Positions 36,940 to 47,435 of a stretch of 64,000 nt of DNA are shown piece by piece (positions within the stretch are counted from its first letter, which is position 1; each line of letters starts with the position of its first letter). The notes under the pieces are model-generated. The model was not told where the DNA came from and did not search any database. It saw nothing but the letters and a program-made list of their open reading frames with translations. The stretch lies in the NCBI RefSeq assembly GCF_021462225.1, contig NC_061811.1:23497163-23561162 (forward strand), read 5' to 3'. The stretch comes from Girardinichthys multiradiatus (lineage: Eukaryota > Chordata > Actinopteri > Cyprinodontiformes > Goodeidae). A program made the position numbers and the translations under genes.

Positions 36940-38070
36940 TAACTTGCAAAAATATTTAAACTTTTCAAAACAATTCACATTTTTGCACAAATATAAATTC
37001 ATTTTATTGGGAATTAACAGGACAGGGTCGCAACAAGGTCGCAACTTGCGGCTCTGTAGCCACAAGTTGCGACCCCTGGTTCAAGCCCTATACATTGCCT
37101 CCTAATAACACTGGCTAACAATGCTATAAAACAGACTAGTGTTTTTACACAGGATACAGAAAAGGCCAGTTTTACAAATTTTTCTGTTTTCTATACAATA
37201 ATACATGATTATAAATGTATTTTTACAAATAAAATCCTTAAAACTGCTGTGAATAAATTTGTGTTTGTCTCCCCTGAGTCAAATTTTTTCTAGAACCATC
37301 TTTTGCTCCAATCACAGCTGCAAATGTTTATGGGTATGTCTCTATGAGCTTTGGACATGTAGAGAGTGATTTTTTTAAACAACAAAAGCTTAATCTTGTT
37401 TGGACAGTGTCTTTTTAGAGAAATTATTAAATCTTGCCACAAACTCTTAATAGGATCTAGGTTTGGACTTCTAATAAATTAGCTTGCAATGATCTAAATC
37501 AGGCATCTCCAACTCCAGTCCTCGTGGAGCTAATGTTCTGCAATGTCTAGATTCTTCCCTGTTCCAAATCAGTTGCTGAATTACCTCCTCAGCATGTCAT
37601 TAAATTCTGCAGAGGCATGGCAAAGAGGCATTCATTCAATTTCGGTGTGCTAGAACAGGAATGCATCTAAAGGTTTAAGGACATTAGCTGTCAAAGACTG
37701 GAGTTGGAGGCCGCTGATCTAAACATACCTTTGTAGCTTTGCCTGTATGTTTAGATTTGTTGTCCTGGAAGAAGGTGAACTTCACCACGGTCTCAAGCCT
37801 TTTGTTGCATCTAACAGGTTTTCTACCAGGAAGCTCTGTACAGCATAGTGCTTTCACCACCATGTTTCACGGTGCAATGTTAAGTTTTCCATCACACATG
37901 GTGTGGATTGAACGTTGTTTGATGGAGTGCTCTCTTTTCCCTACATTTTACAGTTATGCACATATTATTTTGTGTTGGTCTATGACATATAGTTTCAGTG
38001 AAACACATTGAAGTTTGTGGTTTTAATGTTACACATCAAGGGATATGAATGTTTTACCAAGCCCTTTACT
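36940..38070 (-). mobile_element. Degenerate Tc1-like element interrupted by a MITE
   Basis: Minus-oriented copy of the common Tc1 family. The left terminal repeat is around 36940-37020 and 37240-37300. Then comes DNA opposite the transposase C-terminal half (CTAGAACCATCTTTTGCTCC; ATTAAATCTTGCCACAAACT), a middle part after the MITE (TGTATGTTTAGATTTGTTGT, CACCACCATGTTTCACGGTG), and right terminal text (TTTTGTGTTGGTCTATGACA). Many indels; not coding. Confidence 0.75.
37499..37715. mobile_element. hAT-type MITE with 8-bp target duplication
   Basis: 217 bp flanked by exact 8-bp duplications GATCTAAA (37491-37498 and 37716-37723). Terminal inverted repeats share CTCCAACTCCAGTC with the complementary GACTGGAGTTGGAG at the other end. 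The 8-bp duplication and absence of coding sequence indicate a non-autonomous hAT element. It sits inside the older Tc1 copy. Confidence 0.85.
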
Positions 38071-38154
38071 GGTCTGTATTGAGAATGATGAGGAATAAAT
38101 TCATTGCACTGCTGTAAGTTATTTTTTGCATAAATGTGCGTGGTTGTGCATCTA

Positions 38155-38334
38155 AGTGTTGCCCAGTGAAGAACTGGTAAACGGTGTACCCCATCTTTTA
38201 CCCAATGACTGCTCGAGATGGGAACCAGGCATCCCACGGCCCTGGAAAGATAAATGGGTAGAGATGATGGATGGATGGATGGATGGATGGATGGATGGAT
38301 GGATGGATGGATGGATGGATGGATGGATGGATGG
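38155..38334 (+). repeat. SINE-like 3' end with (ATGG)17 tail
   Basis: AACGGTGTACCCCATCTTTT, CCCAATGACTGCTCGAGATG and CCCTGGAAAGATAAATGGGT are the 3' end of the SINE-like family also at 29290. The tail has expanded to a perfect ATGG microsatellite at 38267-38334 (17 copies). Confidence 0.75.
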
Positions 38335-39009
38335 GTATTTTGAGCATGTTACCTGGTCAGTACTACAACTTATTAGAATTAGAGAAGCTACGAGATTACA
38401 TACTGAGTGAATTTATGATGAACACTGCGAGTAAATCTCCTTGCAGAAGTGCAATGACATGTCCAAACATGGCTTGCACTTGCTTATTGAATACATGCAC
38501 GCACACTAATCTCAAAATAGAATCAAAACTGTTCTGGATTGAAGCTGACATGACACTGCAGTAGAGAGAGTATGTTTTGTCTGCATGTTAGCTTCCTCGT
38601 CTTTGCAGAAAACCAAAATGTGGGGTGGGGGTTGGTTGGGGTGGGGGGTAAGTCAAACAACTGCTGACAGCAGCTGGAGGAACAAGTGGTCTCTGTTTGG
38701 CACTGTCAGCTCGCATGTGTCTTGTCAGTCCAAAGACAAAAAAAAAAAAAACAACAAAGCAACTGCTTTACCACAGGTTTTATATCAGAAACCTCTTAGA
38801 AACAGTTAAGTAATGATTCTAATGTTGTAAATTTATTCTCCCTGTCTAAGTTAACAAACGTTCTGGACTATTACACAGATGTGATATAGAAGCTAGAAAT
38901 GTGTGACTCAATCTCACCTATCATGGACACACTGAGGTTTTCCAGTAATAATATGGTGACTCATCAGTAGATAAAAGATCAAAGGGAAGTTTGTTATTAT
39001 CTCACCCAC
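38335..39009. other. Intergenic, nothing firm
   Basis: A G-rich short stretch (38620-38650, GGGGTGGGGG) and an A run (38739-38751); no gene seen. Confidence 0.45.
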
Positions 39010-39187
39010 CTCATTGCTCTCTTCTATATATGGGATGAAGGCACAGATGTCCACTGGGGAGATCCCTTCCCCTGTGATGCCATTCATGGAGAGGTTGTTG
39101 ACAATGGGGGCAAATGGCTTCCAAATATAGAGATGGGGGTCACAGTACTTGGCCTCCACAGCCTTTTTCGCAGTATAAATTGGCTGG
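39010..39187 (-). CDS. Orphan coding-like exon, unrecognised
   Basis: On the minus strand a frame of about 59 codons reads ...AVEAKYCDPHLYIWKPFAPI through NNLSMNGITGEGISPVDICA to FIPYIEESNE. It ends at a good donor (AATGAG/GTGGGTGAG; donor bases 39001-39009). Third positions are mostly G or C (GTG, GCC, CTC, ATC), unlike the AT-rich flanks, so it looks like a real exon or a young pseudogene fragment. A possible acceptor is TGTCACAG before CCAGCC at 39187, but the pyrimidine tract is weak and an in-frame stop lies shortly upstream. No partner exon is seen nearby on either side. I do not recognise the protein. It could be a captured or retroposed gene fragment. Confidence 0.45.
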
Positions 39188-39204
39188 CTGTGACATCTTA
39201 ACAC

Positions 39205-40555
39205 CCCTTGTTTTCATACTCAAGGTCCAGCCCCCCTGTGTACTGATCTTGTATGTACCCAGCTGGCTAGTACTAAATGATTTTAAATTGGAACGTTTTA
39301 ACAAGAAAGTGGATGATGAATTTTATTACAAAAAAGCAGTGACTGGCTGCCCTCATCAAAATGGATCATCCTGTTCTACTGACCTGAGGGCAAGAGGCTT
39401 TTAACTAATGAAATGCTGGCAAAACCTAACCTTTCAAGCATTATTGTTAGTGATTTTAAAATAAATATTGCAAGTAGCCCACTGCATGTGCAGCTCAACA
39501 AATTATATTACCATCAAATAGTGGATTTTTACAGTGATGTAATTTAAAAAGAGAAACTATTGTATAAAATAGGATTATTAAGATAAATATGTTTTTTTAA
39601 ATGTTTATTTCTGTTCATTTTGATCAATGTCTTGCAGCTAATAAAATCCCAAAATTTTGTTTCTTAGAAAATTTTAATATTACATAAGATTAAAAAGGAC
39701 TGTTGAAACAAGGTTAACACTAACCCCAAACACATTTTATTATAGCATTCACAATCACAGGGAAGAGAATTGTCCTGCGATCAGTTATTAGATCCCCTCC
39801 AAGGAGGGTCACAGAGACTCAAGAAACTAAAGAAGCTGGCCATTCACAGGATGCTCTTTATAAGTATATTGATGGAAAATTGGGTGGAAGGAAAAGTGAA
39901 ATAGACTAGGGTGCACATGCAACAAGGATAACTGTGTCCTTGAGAGAATTTTGAAGCAAGGTCTGTTCCAGACTTTGGGGTATATTCAGTGACCTGGATT
40001 AAAGTTTGTTACCTGATCTACAGAGTGAAAGGCCTGGACTGGTGCTCAGGAGTGAAAAGTCCTCCTTTTAAAAAAAGACAATTTGCAAGGTCCTAGAGAA
40101 AACTGGACCGGTACAAAATCCAAGTTACCACGCCACAGTGATGCCGTAATTCACGCAAAAGGAATATGTAACATAATATTCTCATTTTTTCCAAAACTAA
40201 GTTAGCTGTAAGCCACATTTATTAAAATTTATGGAAATAAACACATAAACGCCATCACTCTCTGTATAATAAATATAAATAACAACCAAGTTTCACTTTG
40301 TGAATTAGCTTATTGAAATAAATTTATGTTTTGGCTCTTTTTAATTCCATTCTAACTTCGCGAGATTCACCTGTAAAACATTTTTAAATCAGGATTCTAA
40401 ACCAAATAAGTCAAGTCCAGCCATTATTTCCAATGTTTTCACTTTACAAAAGAACTATGTGCATCCTTTGTGGTCCAGGCTTTATCTAAAGAAGAAGAGA
40501 CATAACTCTGACATACAGTGTTTTTTTACCAGTGGGTTACATTGTGGCTCCCTTT
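39205..40555. other. Intergenic, upstream of actin
   Basis: No exon or repeat firmly identified. The non-coding first exon and promoter expected for an alpha-actin gene should lie here, but I cannot place a TATA or CArG box with confidence. Confidence 0.4.
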
Positions 40556-40563
40556 ATGTTTAA

Positions 40564-40761
<198 letters not shown>

Positions 40762-40900
40762 TAGTACAGTTGTGCAAAACAGGTTTGTGATCCATGCATC
40801 TTCCTCATTTCTGTTCCCACACAAAGTCATGTGGTTTTATCTTACATCATAAGGACTGAAGCACACCACTTTATACATTTCTCATGTTTGCCATTTTTAG

Positions 40901-41224
<324 letters not shown>

Positions 41225-41658
41225 GTATGACAGAGAATTCCGGCATGCTTTTATTCACATTGATGGTGACGTTTTCAATATGGGAAATTTGGCTCACCTT
41301 CCAGGACAGCATAACCTGGGGGGCACCATCAGCCCTGAGACACTCCCCATCTATTTGACTTTTTATTTCAATTTCCATCTCTTGTCAGTTTGAAATGGGT
41401 GCCATCTTTTGCTGTGCACAGTATAAGCACTGTAAAAAATTATGGTTGTACACTATGGCTGGTTACTGATCCTTATGTTGGTATCTGTTTCAGAAACCTT
41501 CATTTCCGTGCTAAACAGAAGCACAATTTTAATGTTCCATAAGGAATCTACTATTGCTGGTTCAACATTATGGAGACTGATTAAACCTGAACTGGATAAA
41601 TCTACACAATACATATAGATGATAAAACGTGGGTTGAACTATTCTATGCTGATTATAG

Positions 41659-41889
<231 letters not shown>

Positions 41890-42131
41890 TAGTGGATAAC
41901 AACTCTCGTTTATTCTTTCAACTGTCCATCCTTTGTGTTCTATCAACATGAACAAAGATGGCAATGTTATTCAAAATAAAGAGCTAAATAATTCAATGAA
42001 CTGCCATAATACAATGTCAGAGGCTCTTTAAAGTTTTGCCTCTGACAGTGGAGTGGAAACATTTTCAATATTTACAATGATTCATAATCTTCCGACAACT
42101 TTTAAAATCATCGATGTTTGCTTTTTTGCAG

Positions 42132-42317
42132 CTGAGCAAGAGATTGTGCGTAACATCAAGGAAAAGCTGTGCTACTTGGCTCTTAACTTTGAAAATGAGA
42201 TGGCCACTGCAGCCTCCTCTCTGGAGAAGAGCTACGAGTTGCCTGATGGCCAGGTTATCACCATCGGGAATGAACGTTTCTGCTGTCCGGAGACCCTCTT
42301 CCAGCCCTCCTTTATTG
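42132..42317 (+). pseudogene. Actin pseudogene exon 4 with two-codon deletion
   Basis: [20 protein letters not shown] to FQPSFIG. Two serine codons are missing in the AASSSS segment, and ERFRCPE reads ERFCCPE. Acceptor TTTTTTGCAG, donor TTG/GTGTGT. Confidence 0.88.
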
Positions 42318-43378
42318 GTGTGTGAAAACATCCAAACACCAGTATTTATATCACCCACACATTCAGTGTGCAAGTGAAGAGTGAATGAATTCAGCAATAA
42401 CAGTTAAGTAATTGTATAACCTGAAACCAGATACTGGATCCTATATTCAGAAACAGAGTTGGTTCTTGTATGAAAGGGATGGGAAGCTCTCCCTCCCTGT
42501 CCTGACAAAGTCAATTCTCCAAACAACAAAAGCCATTTTACAATGTCAATTAAGAAACATTATGAATTAAAAATACTGATCTGAAAATAATCTAGATGGA
42601 TGGATGAATGTGCTTTTCACACTTGTCTTAATCTGAGGTGGTCTTAATGCCAAAACATTTTTCACAATTAGGAAAATGTCATCATTCTTCAACTGGATTA
42701 AATATGATCTCTGTTTAGTGTCTGCTTATTCATTTAAGGACTGATTAGTCTAAATATGTAAGATTTTGAACTAGAGAATTTCCAGGCTCCTTTTTAAAAA
42801 CTGAAGTAGCCCTTTAATATGAACAACCTTGTCTTACAGTGCTTTCATTATGCACACCACAGGAGAAAACTTATTCCCACTGACTGGATACGTAACTAAC
42901 TCATTTGCATTGTGGCGCTCCCCAAGCCATGGCACCCTGGGCAGCCATATCTTTCTCATAAAGGACAAAGGCAGCTCAGAAACAGAAAGTCTATTTAGGT
43001 TCATATAACATTTGAGCTGGTGTGAGGTTTGTAGGCATACCTAATTATGAAAGCAGTGATGTTTATTAGACACCTGGAGACATGGGTCGTCTTTGCCATG
43101 GCATAAATAAGATTTGAAGTGATAATGCTGGAGCTTAGTTTCAGCACTTTAAATCATAGATATCTGAGCAGTGTCGTCTTCTGTTAAAGATCACAGGTTT
43201 GCCAACCTCATATATGAAGCCTCATGACAATACAAACAGTAATCTGGTGCAGGTTTGCTTTAGGGTGGGTTTAGCTGTTGGTGGAGCTGTCCAATTCAGC
43301 ACCTGTTCTGACAGCTGAAGGCGGTGTGCTCCTTGTTACAGTGGATTCCAAAATGTACTCAGACATTTTGTTCCACAG

Positions 43379-43560
43379 GCATGGAATCTGCTGGCATTCA
43401 TGAAACTACCTACAATAGCATCATGAAGTGCAACACTGACATCCGCAAGGACCTGTATGCCAACAATGTCCTCTCAGGTGGGACCACCATGAATCCTGGT
43501 ATTGCTGATTGTATGCAGAAAGAGACCACTGCTCTGGCCCCCAGCACCATGAAAATCAAG
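43379..43560 (+). pseudogene. Actin pseudogene exon 5
   Basis: [17 protein letters not shown], then [20 protein letters not shown] and [19 protein letters not shown] to MKIK. Acceptor TTCCACAG, donor ATCAAG/GTACTT. Several radical changes, for example MYPG to MNPG and ADRMQ to ADCMQ. Confidence 0.87.
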
Positions 43561-43641
43561 GTACTTTGACTCTTTGTAAAATATGAATTTTTATATTATT
43601 ATAGGCAGGTTCATACTGTCACAGATGTGTTTTTGGTTTAG

Positions 43642-43785
43642 ATTATTGCTTCTCCTGAGAGGAAGTACTCTTTGTGGATTGGTGGCTCCATCCTTGCCTC
43701 TCTGTCCACCTTCCAGCAAATGGGGATCAGTAAGGAGGAGTATGATGAGACTGGACCATCTATTGTCCACAGGAAGTGCTTTTGA
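43642..43785 (+). pseudogene. Actin pseudogene exon 6
   Basis: [40 protein letters not shown] and IVHRKCF, TGA at 43783-43785. The normally invariant W in QQMWISK is G. Confidence 0.87.
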
Positions 43786-44351
43786 GAAGCTTTTTCTTTC
43801 CTCTAACTGTCGTTTGTTATCTCCATCTTGTCAAAGTATTTGTTTACTCAAGTGGAATTTATATTTGTATATGTACATATTTAAAGATAAACAATTTTTA
43901 AGCATTTGTTTGTTTCTTTCTTTCTTGACACTGGAAAGCAGTGGCACTCTGAGCTTTGTCCTTTTCTCACATGATGGCTGAGTAAAGGTTATTGAAGATT
44001 TGAATTAGAAAAGATTAGAGCGAGAGAAGAGGATCAGCCACCTCATGAGTAACTTTCATTGAGTGACAACACTGGGTCATGTGACCCCTAAGGCTAAATT
44101 TAACAAAGAAAATAAGAACAAGCAGAAAAATGGTAACAATAATAGTTTTATTCCTACTACTCCTCCTCCTCCTCCTCCTCCTCCTCCTCCTACTAATAAT
44201 TATTATTATTGGTGCAATGAATGGTTAAAAATTGACTTTCATTGTAATGCTCATAGATACCCTTTCAAATAGGAGTCCTCATCTTTAAAGGGGATATTAC
44301 AACTAAAAAATCATCCAAATTCGTAATGGGTTTAAACCAGATGTTCTGGGG
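43786..44351. repeat. Downstream of actin, microsatellite (TCC)10
   Basis: A perfect TCC repeat at 44161-44190, followed by AAT/ATT-rich sequence (44191-44210). No poly(A) signal stands out for the actin relic. Confidence 0.6.
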
Positions 44352-44590
44352 CTTTCAAAATAAAGCTAAAAAATGAAATGCTCCTTTACTTACTTTTAAT
44401 TATGGCCCGAGCAGGTTTCAAAGCATTCAACAAAGAACTAATTTGGACTTTCAAATTAAAGCTTACAGCTAATCTTCACAGAAAAGCTTCACTTTTAATA
44501 GATTCGGTTTTGGTAAAGAAAGATTCCATATTAACAATAGAACTAAACCTGATATTAAAGGAAACTGTGCTGACATTTCAAAATAAAGCT
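44352..44590. repeat. Repeated TTTCAAAATAAAGCT motif
   Basis: Near-identical 16-mers occur at 44352-44367, 44448-44463 and 44575-44590 (CTTTCAAA(A/T)TAAAGCT), and a related pair, TTAATTTAGGGGAGACTCAT and TTAATTCAGGGAGACTCATG, follows at about 44697 and 44777. Probably a degenerate low-copy array. Confidence 0.55.
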
Positions 44591-44827
44591 TATGGATGTT
44601 CTATAAAATAAGATCTTTAATATTGTTTCAAAAGGAGATTCCATGTTACTAAGTGAAATAAACTAGTAAAGGCACATGGGAAGTTGGCCTTTTGAATTAA
44701 TTTAGGGGAGACTCATCAAATGGTAAATGGTGACTTGCAACGGTATGGCACTTTATTAAGTCAGAGGACTCTCAAATTAATTCAGGGAGACTCATGTCAT
44801 AAAATCAAGCTTTTCTATAGTTCGGGT

Positions 44828-45000
44828 TATGCTTATTTATGCATTTGGCAGACCCTTTTATCCAAAGCGACTTACAAATGAGGATATGACAATGCAGTTA
44901 CTACAAAGGTAGGTCAAAGAATCCTAATGAGCTTTAAAAATACCAGAGCTGATAGAGGGTTGAACTAAACCAGCAATGAAAATACAAGCACATTTATGCA
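44828..45000 (+). repeat. Dispersed fish repeat fragment
   Basis: Contains TTTATGCATTTGGCAGACCC and TTTTATCCAAAGCGACTTAC, a segment found in many fish retroposons. The right end is unclear. Confidence 0.6.
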
Positions 45001-45879
45001 CACTTCATCAGAGTAAGCCCAATGCAGCGTAATAAGTTGCAATCTCTGGGTGTTATATGGAGCAAAGTAACATACTTTGCTTCTATTTTCAGACTTCAGT
45101 GAAAGAGGCAGACAGGCAAGCAGGCTCCTTCATAAAGCGATTAACAACTCGGATGGTACTTTCACTCTGTCACTGTATCCACAGCGTCATCTTTGCTTGA
45201 GGCGGAAGCAACAGCTCTGCCATCCGGGCCAACAGCCTGTGACATAGGGAGGGATACCTCTGGGCAAAAGAGGAGACTGTCCTCTCCCAGAAAGAGAGGA
45301 TAAGCTCCATTTAGCCCAAAGCCGACTATGTAGGTTCCAAATGTAGAGTAAAAATAGAACAATAGTTGTTTTTTATTTGGTAAGAATTCACATATTAAAA
45401 GCTGGTCCATTGCATAATCAAACTAAGCAAGTGCCTAATGCAAGCAAACAGCAGGGGGCTCCCAAGATAACTTTGATAAGAGCTGATTTAAAAGTTTCCT
45501 TGTTGTTTTAAATGTAAATTTTACATGCTTTAAGATTTAAGCAACTTGAGAAATGTACTAGTTGTGAACACAAGAAGAAAAACTTCTATATTTTGGTAGT
45601 TACATTGACATTAATTATTGTTTTGCAACAGTACATTTTGCTGCTTGGGTTACATTTTTCTGCACATGCAACTTAAAATCTTGACAAACAATTTTTCAAA
45701 TTTAATGTGATTTTCTTTTGAAGACCAACCCATTTAACCTTGACCCATCCTTCTTAACTAATACCTAAATGCCATTTATTGATTTATTTACACTTAAGGC
45801 CACATTAAAGGCCTTGTGCCAGTTGGAGGTGCAGTGCATTGTACATGAAACTTGTGTCATATCTTTCTATTTTGATGTC
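45001..45879. other. Intergenic, no gene seen
   Basis: No supported feature. Confidence 0.45.
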
Positions 45880-46570
45880 CCCAAGATAAAAGCCAGTGCA
45901 ACCAATTGCCTTCAGAAGTCACCTAAAAACCATCTAGAGTCCACCAGTGTGTCAGTGAACATTAGACAACAAATAGCAGGAACAAAGTCATTTTGAAAAA
46001 GGCAAAATAAGTCCTGATCAAAGTTTGTTGGAGAAGAATTCGCTCTGGGGAGATGAGGTAAAAAGGAACTTTTTGCCCTACCATCATGCGGTGGACATTT
46101 TTTTCTTCAGCAGGGACAGATAAGCTGGTTTAGAGTTAACGAAAGATCGATGGAGCTAAATATAAGTTAATTCTGGAAGAAAACCTGTCAGAAGAGGCAA
46201 AAACTTTAGACAGGGTCAAAGGTTTAGCTTACAGCAGTTGGTTTAGATCAAATTATATTCATAAATTAAGACGAGAATGACATTGTATAGCAACACCTTG
46301 AAATGTAGGTTCTTAGATGATCGAAGCTGATATTTTGCAAAAAGTTCAGTCTTTAGACAGGCAAAGCTTTTAGAGATATACCCCCAAAAGACTAGTTTAC
46401 AAAGTACTGACTTAGGGGAGCTGAATACATACACAACGCTCTTTTCAGATTTTTGTTGTAAAAAACCCGTTTAAAACCTTTTCCCTTCCATTTCACGACT
46501 TATGCACTGCTTTGTGTTGATTTTTCAAATATGACCCCAATCAAATACATTGAAATTTGTGGTTGTAATG
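45880..46570 (+). mobile_element. Internally deleted Tc1-like element
   Basis: The left portion (AACCAATTGCCTTCAGAAGT, AGAGTCCACCAGTGTGTC) is the 5' part of the common Tc1 family. A stretch of transposase DNA with GAAGAAAACCTGTCAGAAGA follows. The right end (GGAGCTGAATACATACACAA to GAAATTTGTGGTTGTAATG) is the terminal repeat. Most of the catalytic domain is lost. Confidence 0.75.
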
Positions 46571-46915
46571 TACAACTTACAATCCATTAATGGCAGATTG
46601 GGCGTACTTAAACAAACACAAGGGAAAAACACCCTGTTCCCTATGGACATATTGTATATAAAATATTAATATATACCGTGGTACAAAATATTTGAGCAGC
46701 ATGTTGAGCAATACAGTGTGGTCGCAAGTTCAATAGCCACGTGGTGCAAGATTCGGTGCAACTCTGGACAAACCAGGCCAGAACAGGATGTACAGAACAG
46801 CGCATGTTTTATCCAAAACCTTATAAAAAAGAAATCGGAACCCCTGGCACTCCTGGGGGAGCCACACCAACCTATCTGTGTGTACATGACGCATAGGAGG
46901 GGGTTGTGTATGTAA

Positions 46916-46940
46916 GGGGTGGGGGGGGGGGGGTTATATA
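46916..46940 (+). promoter_or_regulatory. gjd2: Candidate gjd2 core promoter: G-run and TATA-like box
   Basis: A G-rich run (GGGGT then 13 G, 46916-46933) is directly followed by TTATATA (TATATA at 46935-46940). This is about 425 bp upstream of the gjd2 ATG. Position and composition suggest a core promoter with transcription starting near 46965-46975. It is inferred, not shown. Confidence 0.4.
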
Positions 46941-47009
46941 CTACTTAAAGGCGGATTAACGGTGCAAGACATTAAATCCAACCTGCCTCCATCCAGACAC
47001 AGCGCGCAG

Positions 47010-47104
47010 CCAATCAACCTGATCTGAAGATCGAAAATAGGAGGGCTTACAGTAATCAGCCCTCAGAGTCTCATGACAAGGAACAGTGTGGCAGCGTTGC
47101 GGGA
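47010..47104 (+). repeat. gjd2 5' UTR/promoter segment with an inverted downstream copy
   Basis: 95 bp starting CCAATCAACCTGATCTGAAG and ending CAGCGTTGCGGGA. It is the reverse complement of 52746-52840 with a single mismatch (AGAGTC versus AGAATC). Weaker homology continues upstream to about 46972 with an indel. It includes a CCAAT box and lies just upstream of the gjd2 coding start, so it is probably 5' UTR or proximal promoter. Confidence 0.93.
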
Positions 47105-47364
47105 GCGCTCGGCACACACAGCAGGACGCTCACTGGCGCTGCGCTCTCAGCTAATAACCAACCAGAGAGCACTAAGAGAGACAGAAGGGGGGACGGGGAC
47201 GGTAGGAGCATCCCGTGACGGACGCGTTTTTTAGCTGATTTCGGACGTTCTGGAGTGTAAGAACATCGCAAGAACGAGAGAGACCGTGCAGGGAAATTAA
47301 GCCGGTTTTTGGAGGGATTTGACCAGAGTGCCCTTGTATCTTCGTCTCCTCCGGATGATCAGAA

Positions 47365-47435
47365 ATGGGGGAATGGACTATACTAGAGAGGCTCCTGGAG
47401 GCTGCTGTCCAGCAGCACTCTACTATGATAGGAAG
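47365..47435 (+). CDS. gjd2: gjd2 coding exon 1
   Basis: ATG at 47365 in AGAAATGG, a fair start context, encoding the connexin N-terminal helix. The exon ends GGAAG/GTAAGA. It is the only start giving the conserved MGEWT. Confidence 0.96.

Noticed and set aside
43583..43981. 132-codon frame overlapping actin exon 6
   Set aside because: It is a shifted frame across the actin exon and its flanks; the actin frame explains the conservation.
46666..46915. Short frames on both strands just upstream of gjd2
   Set aside because: Overlapping frames in promoter-proximal DNA, without a motif or conserved start.
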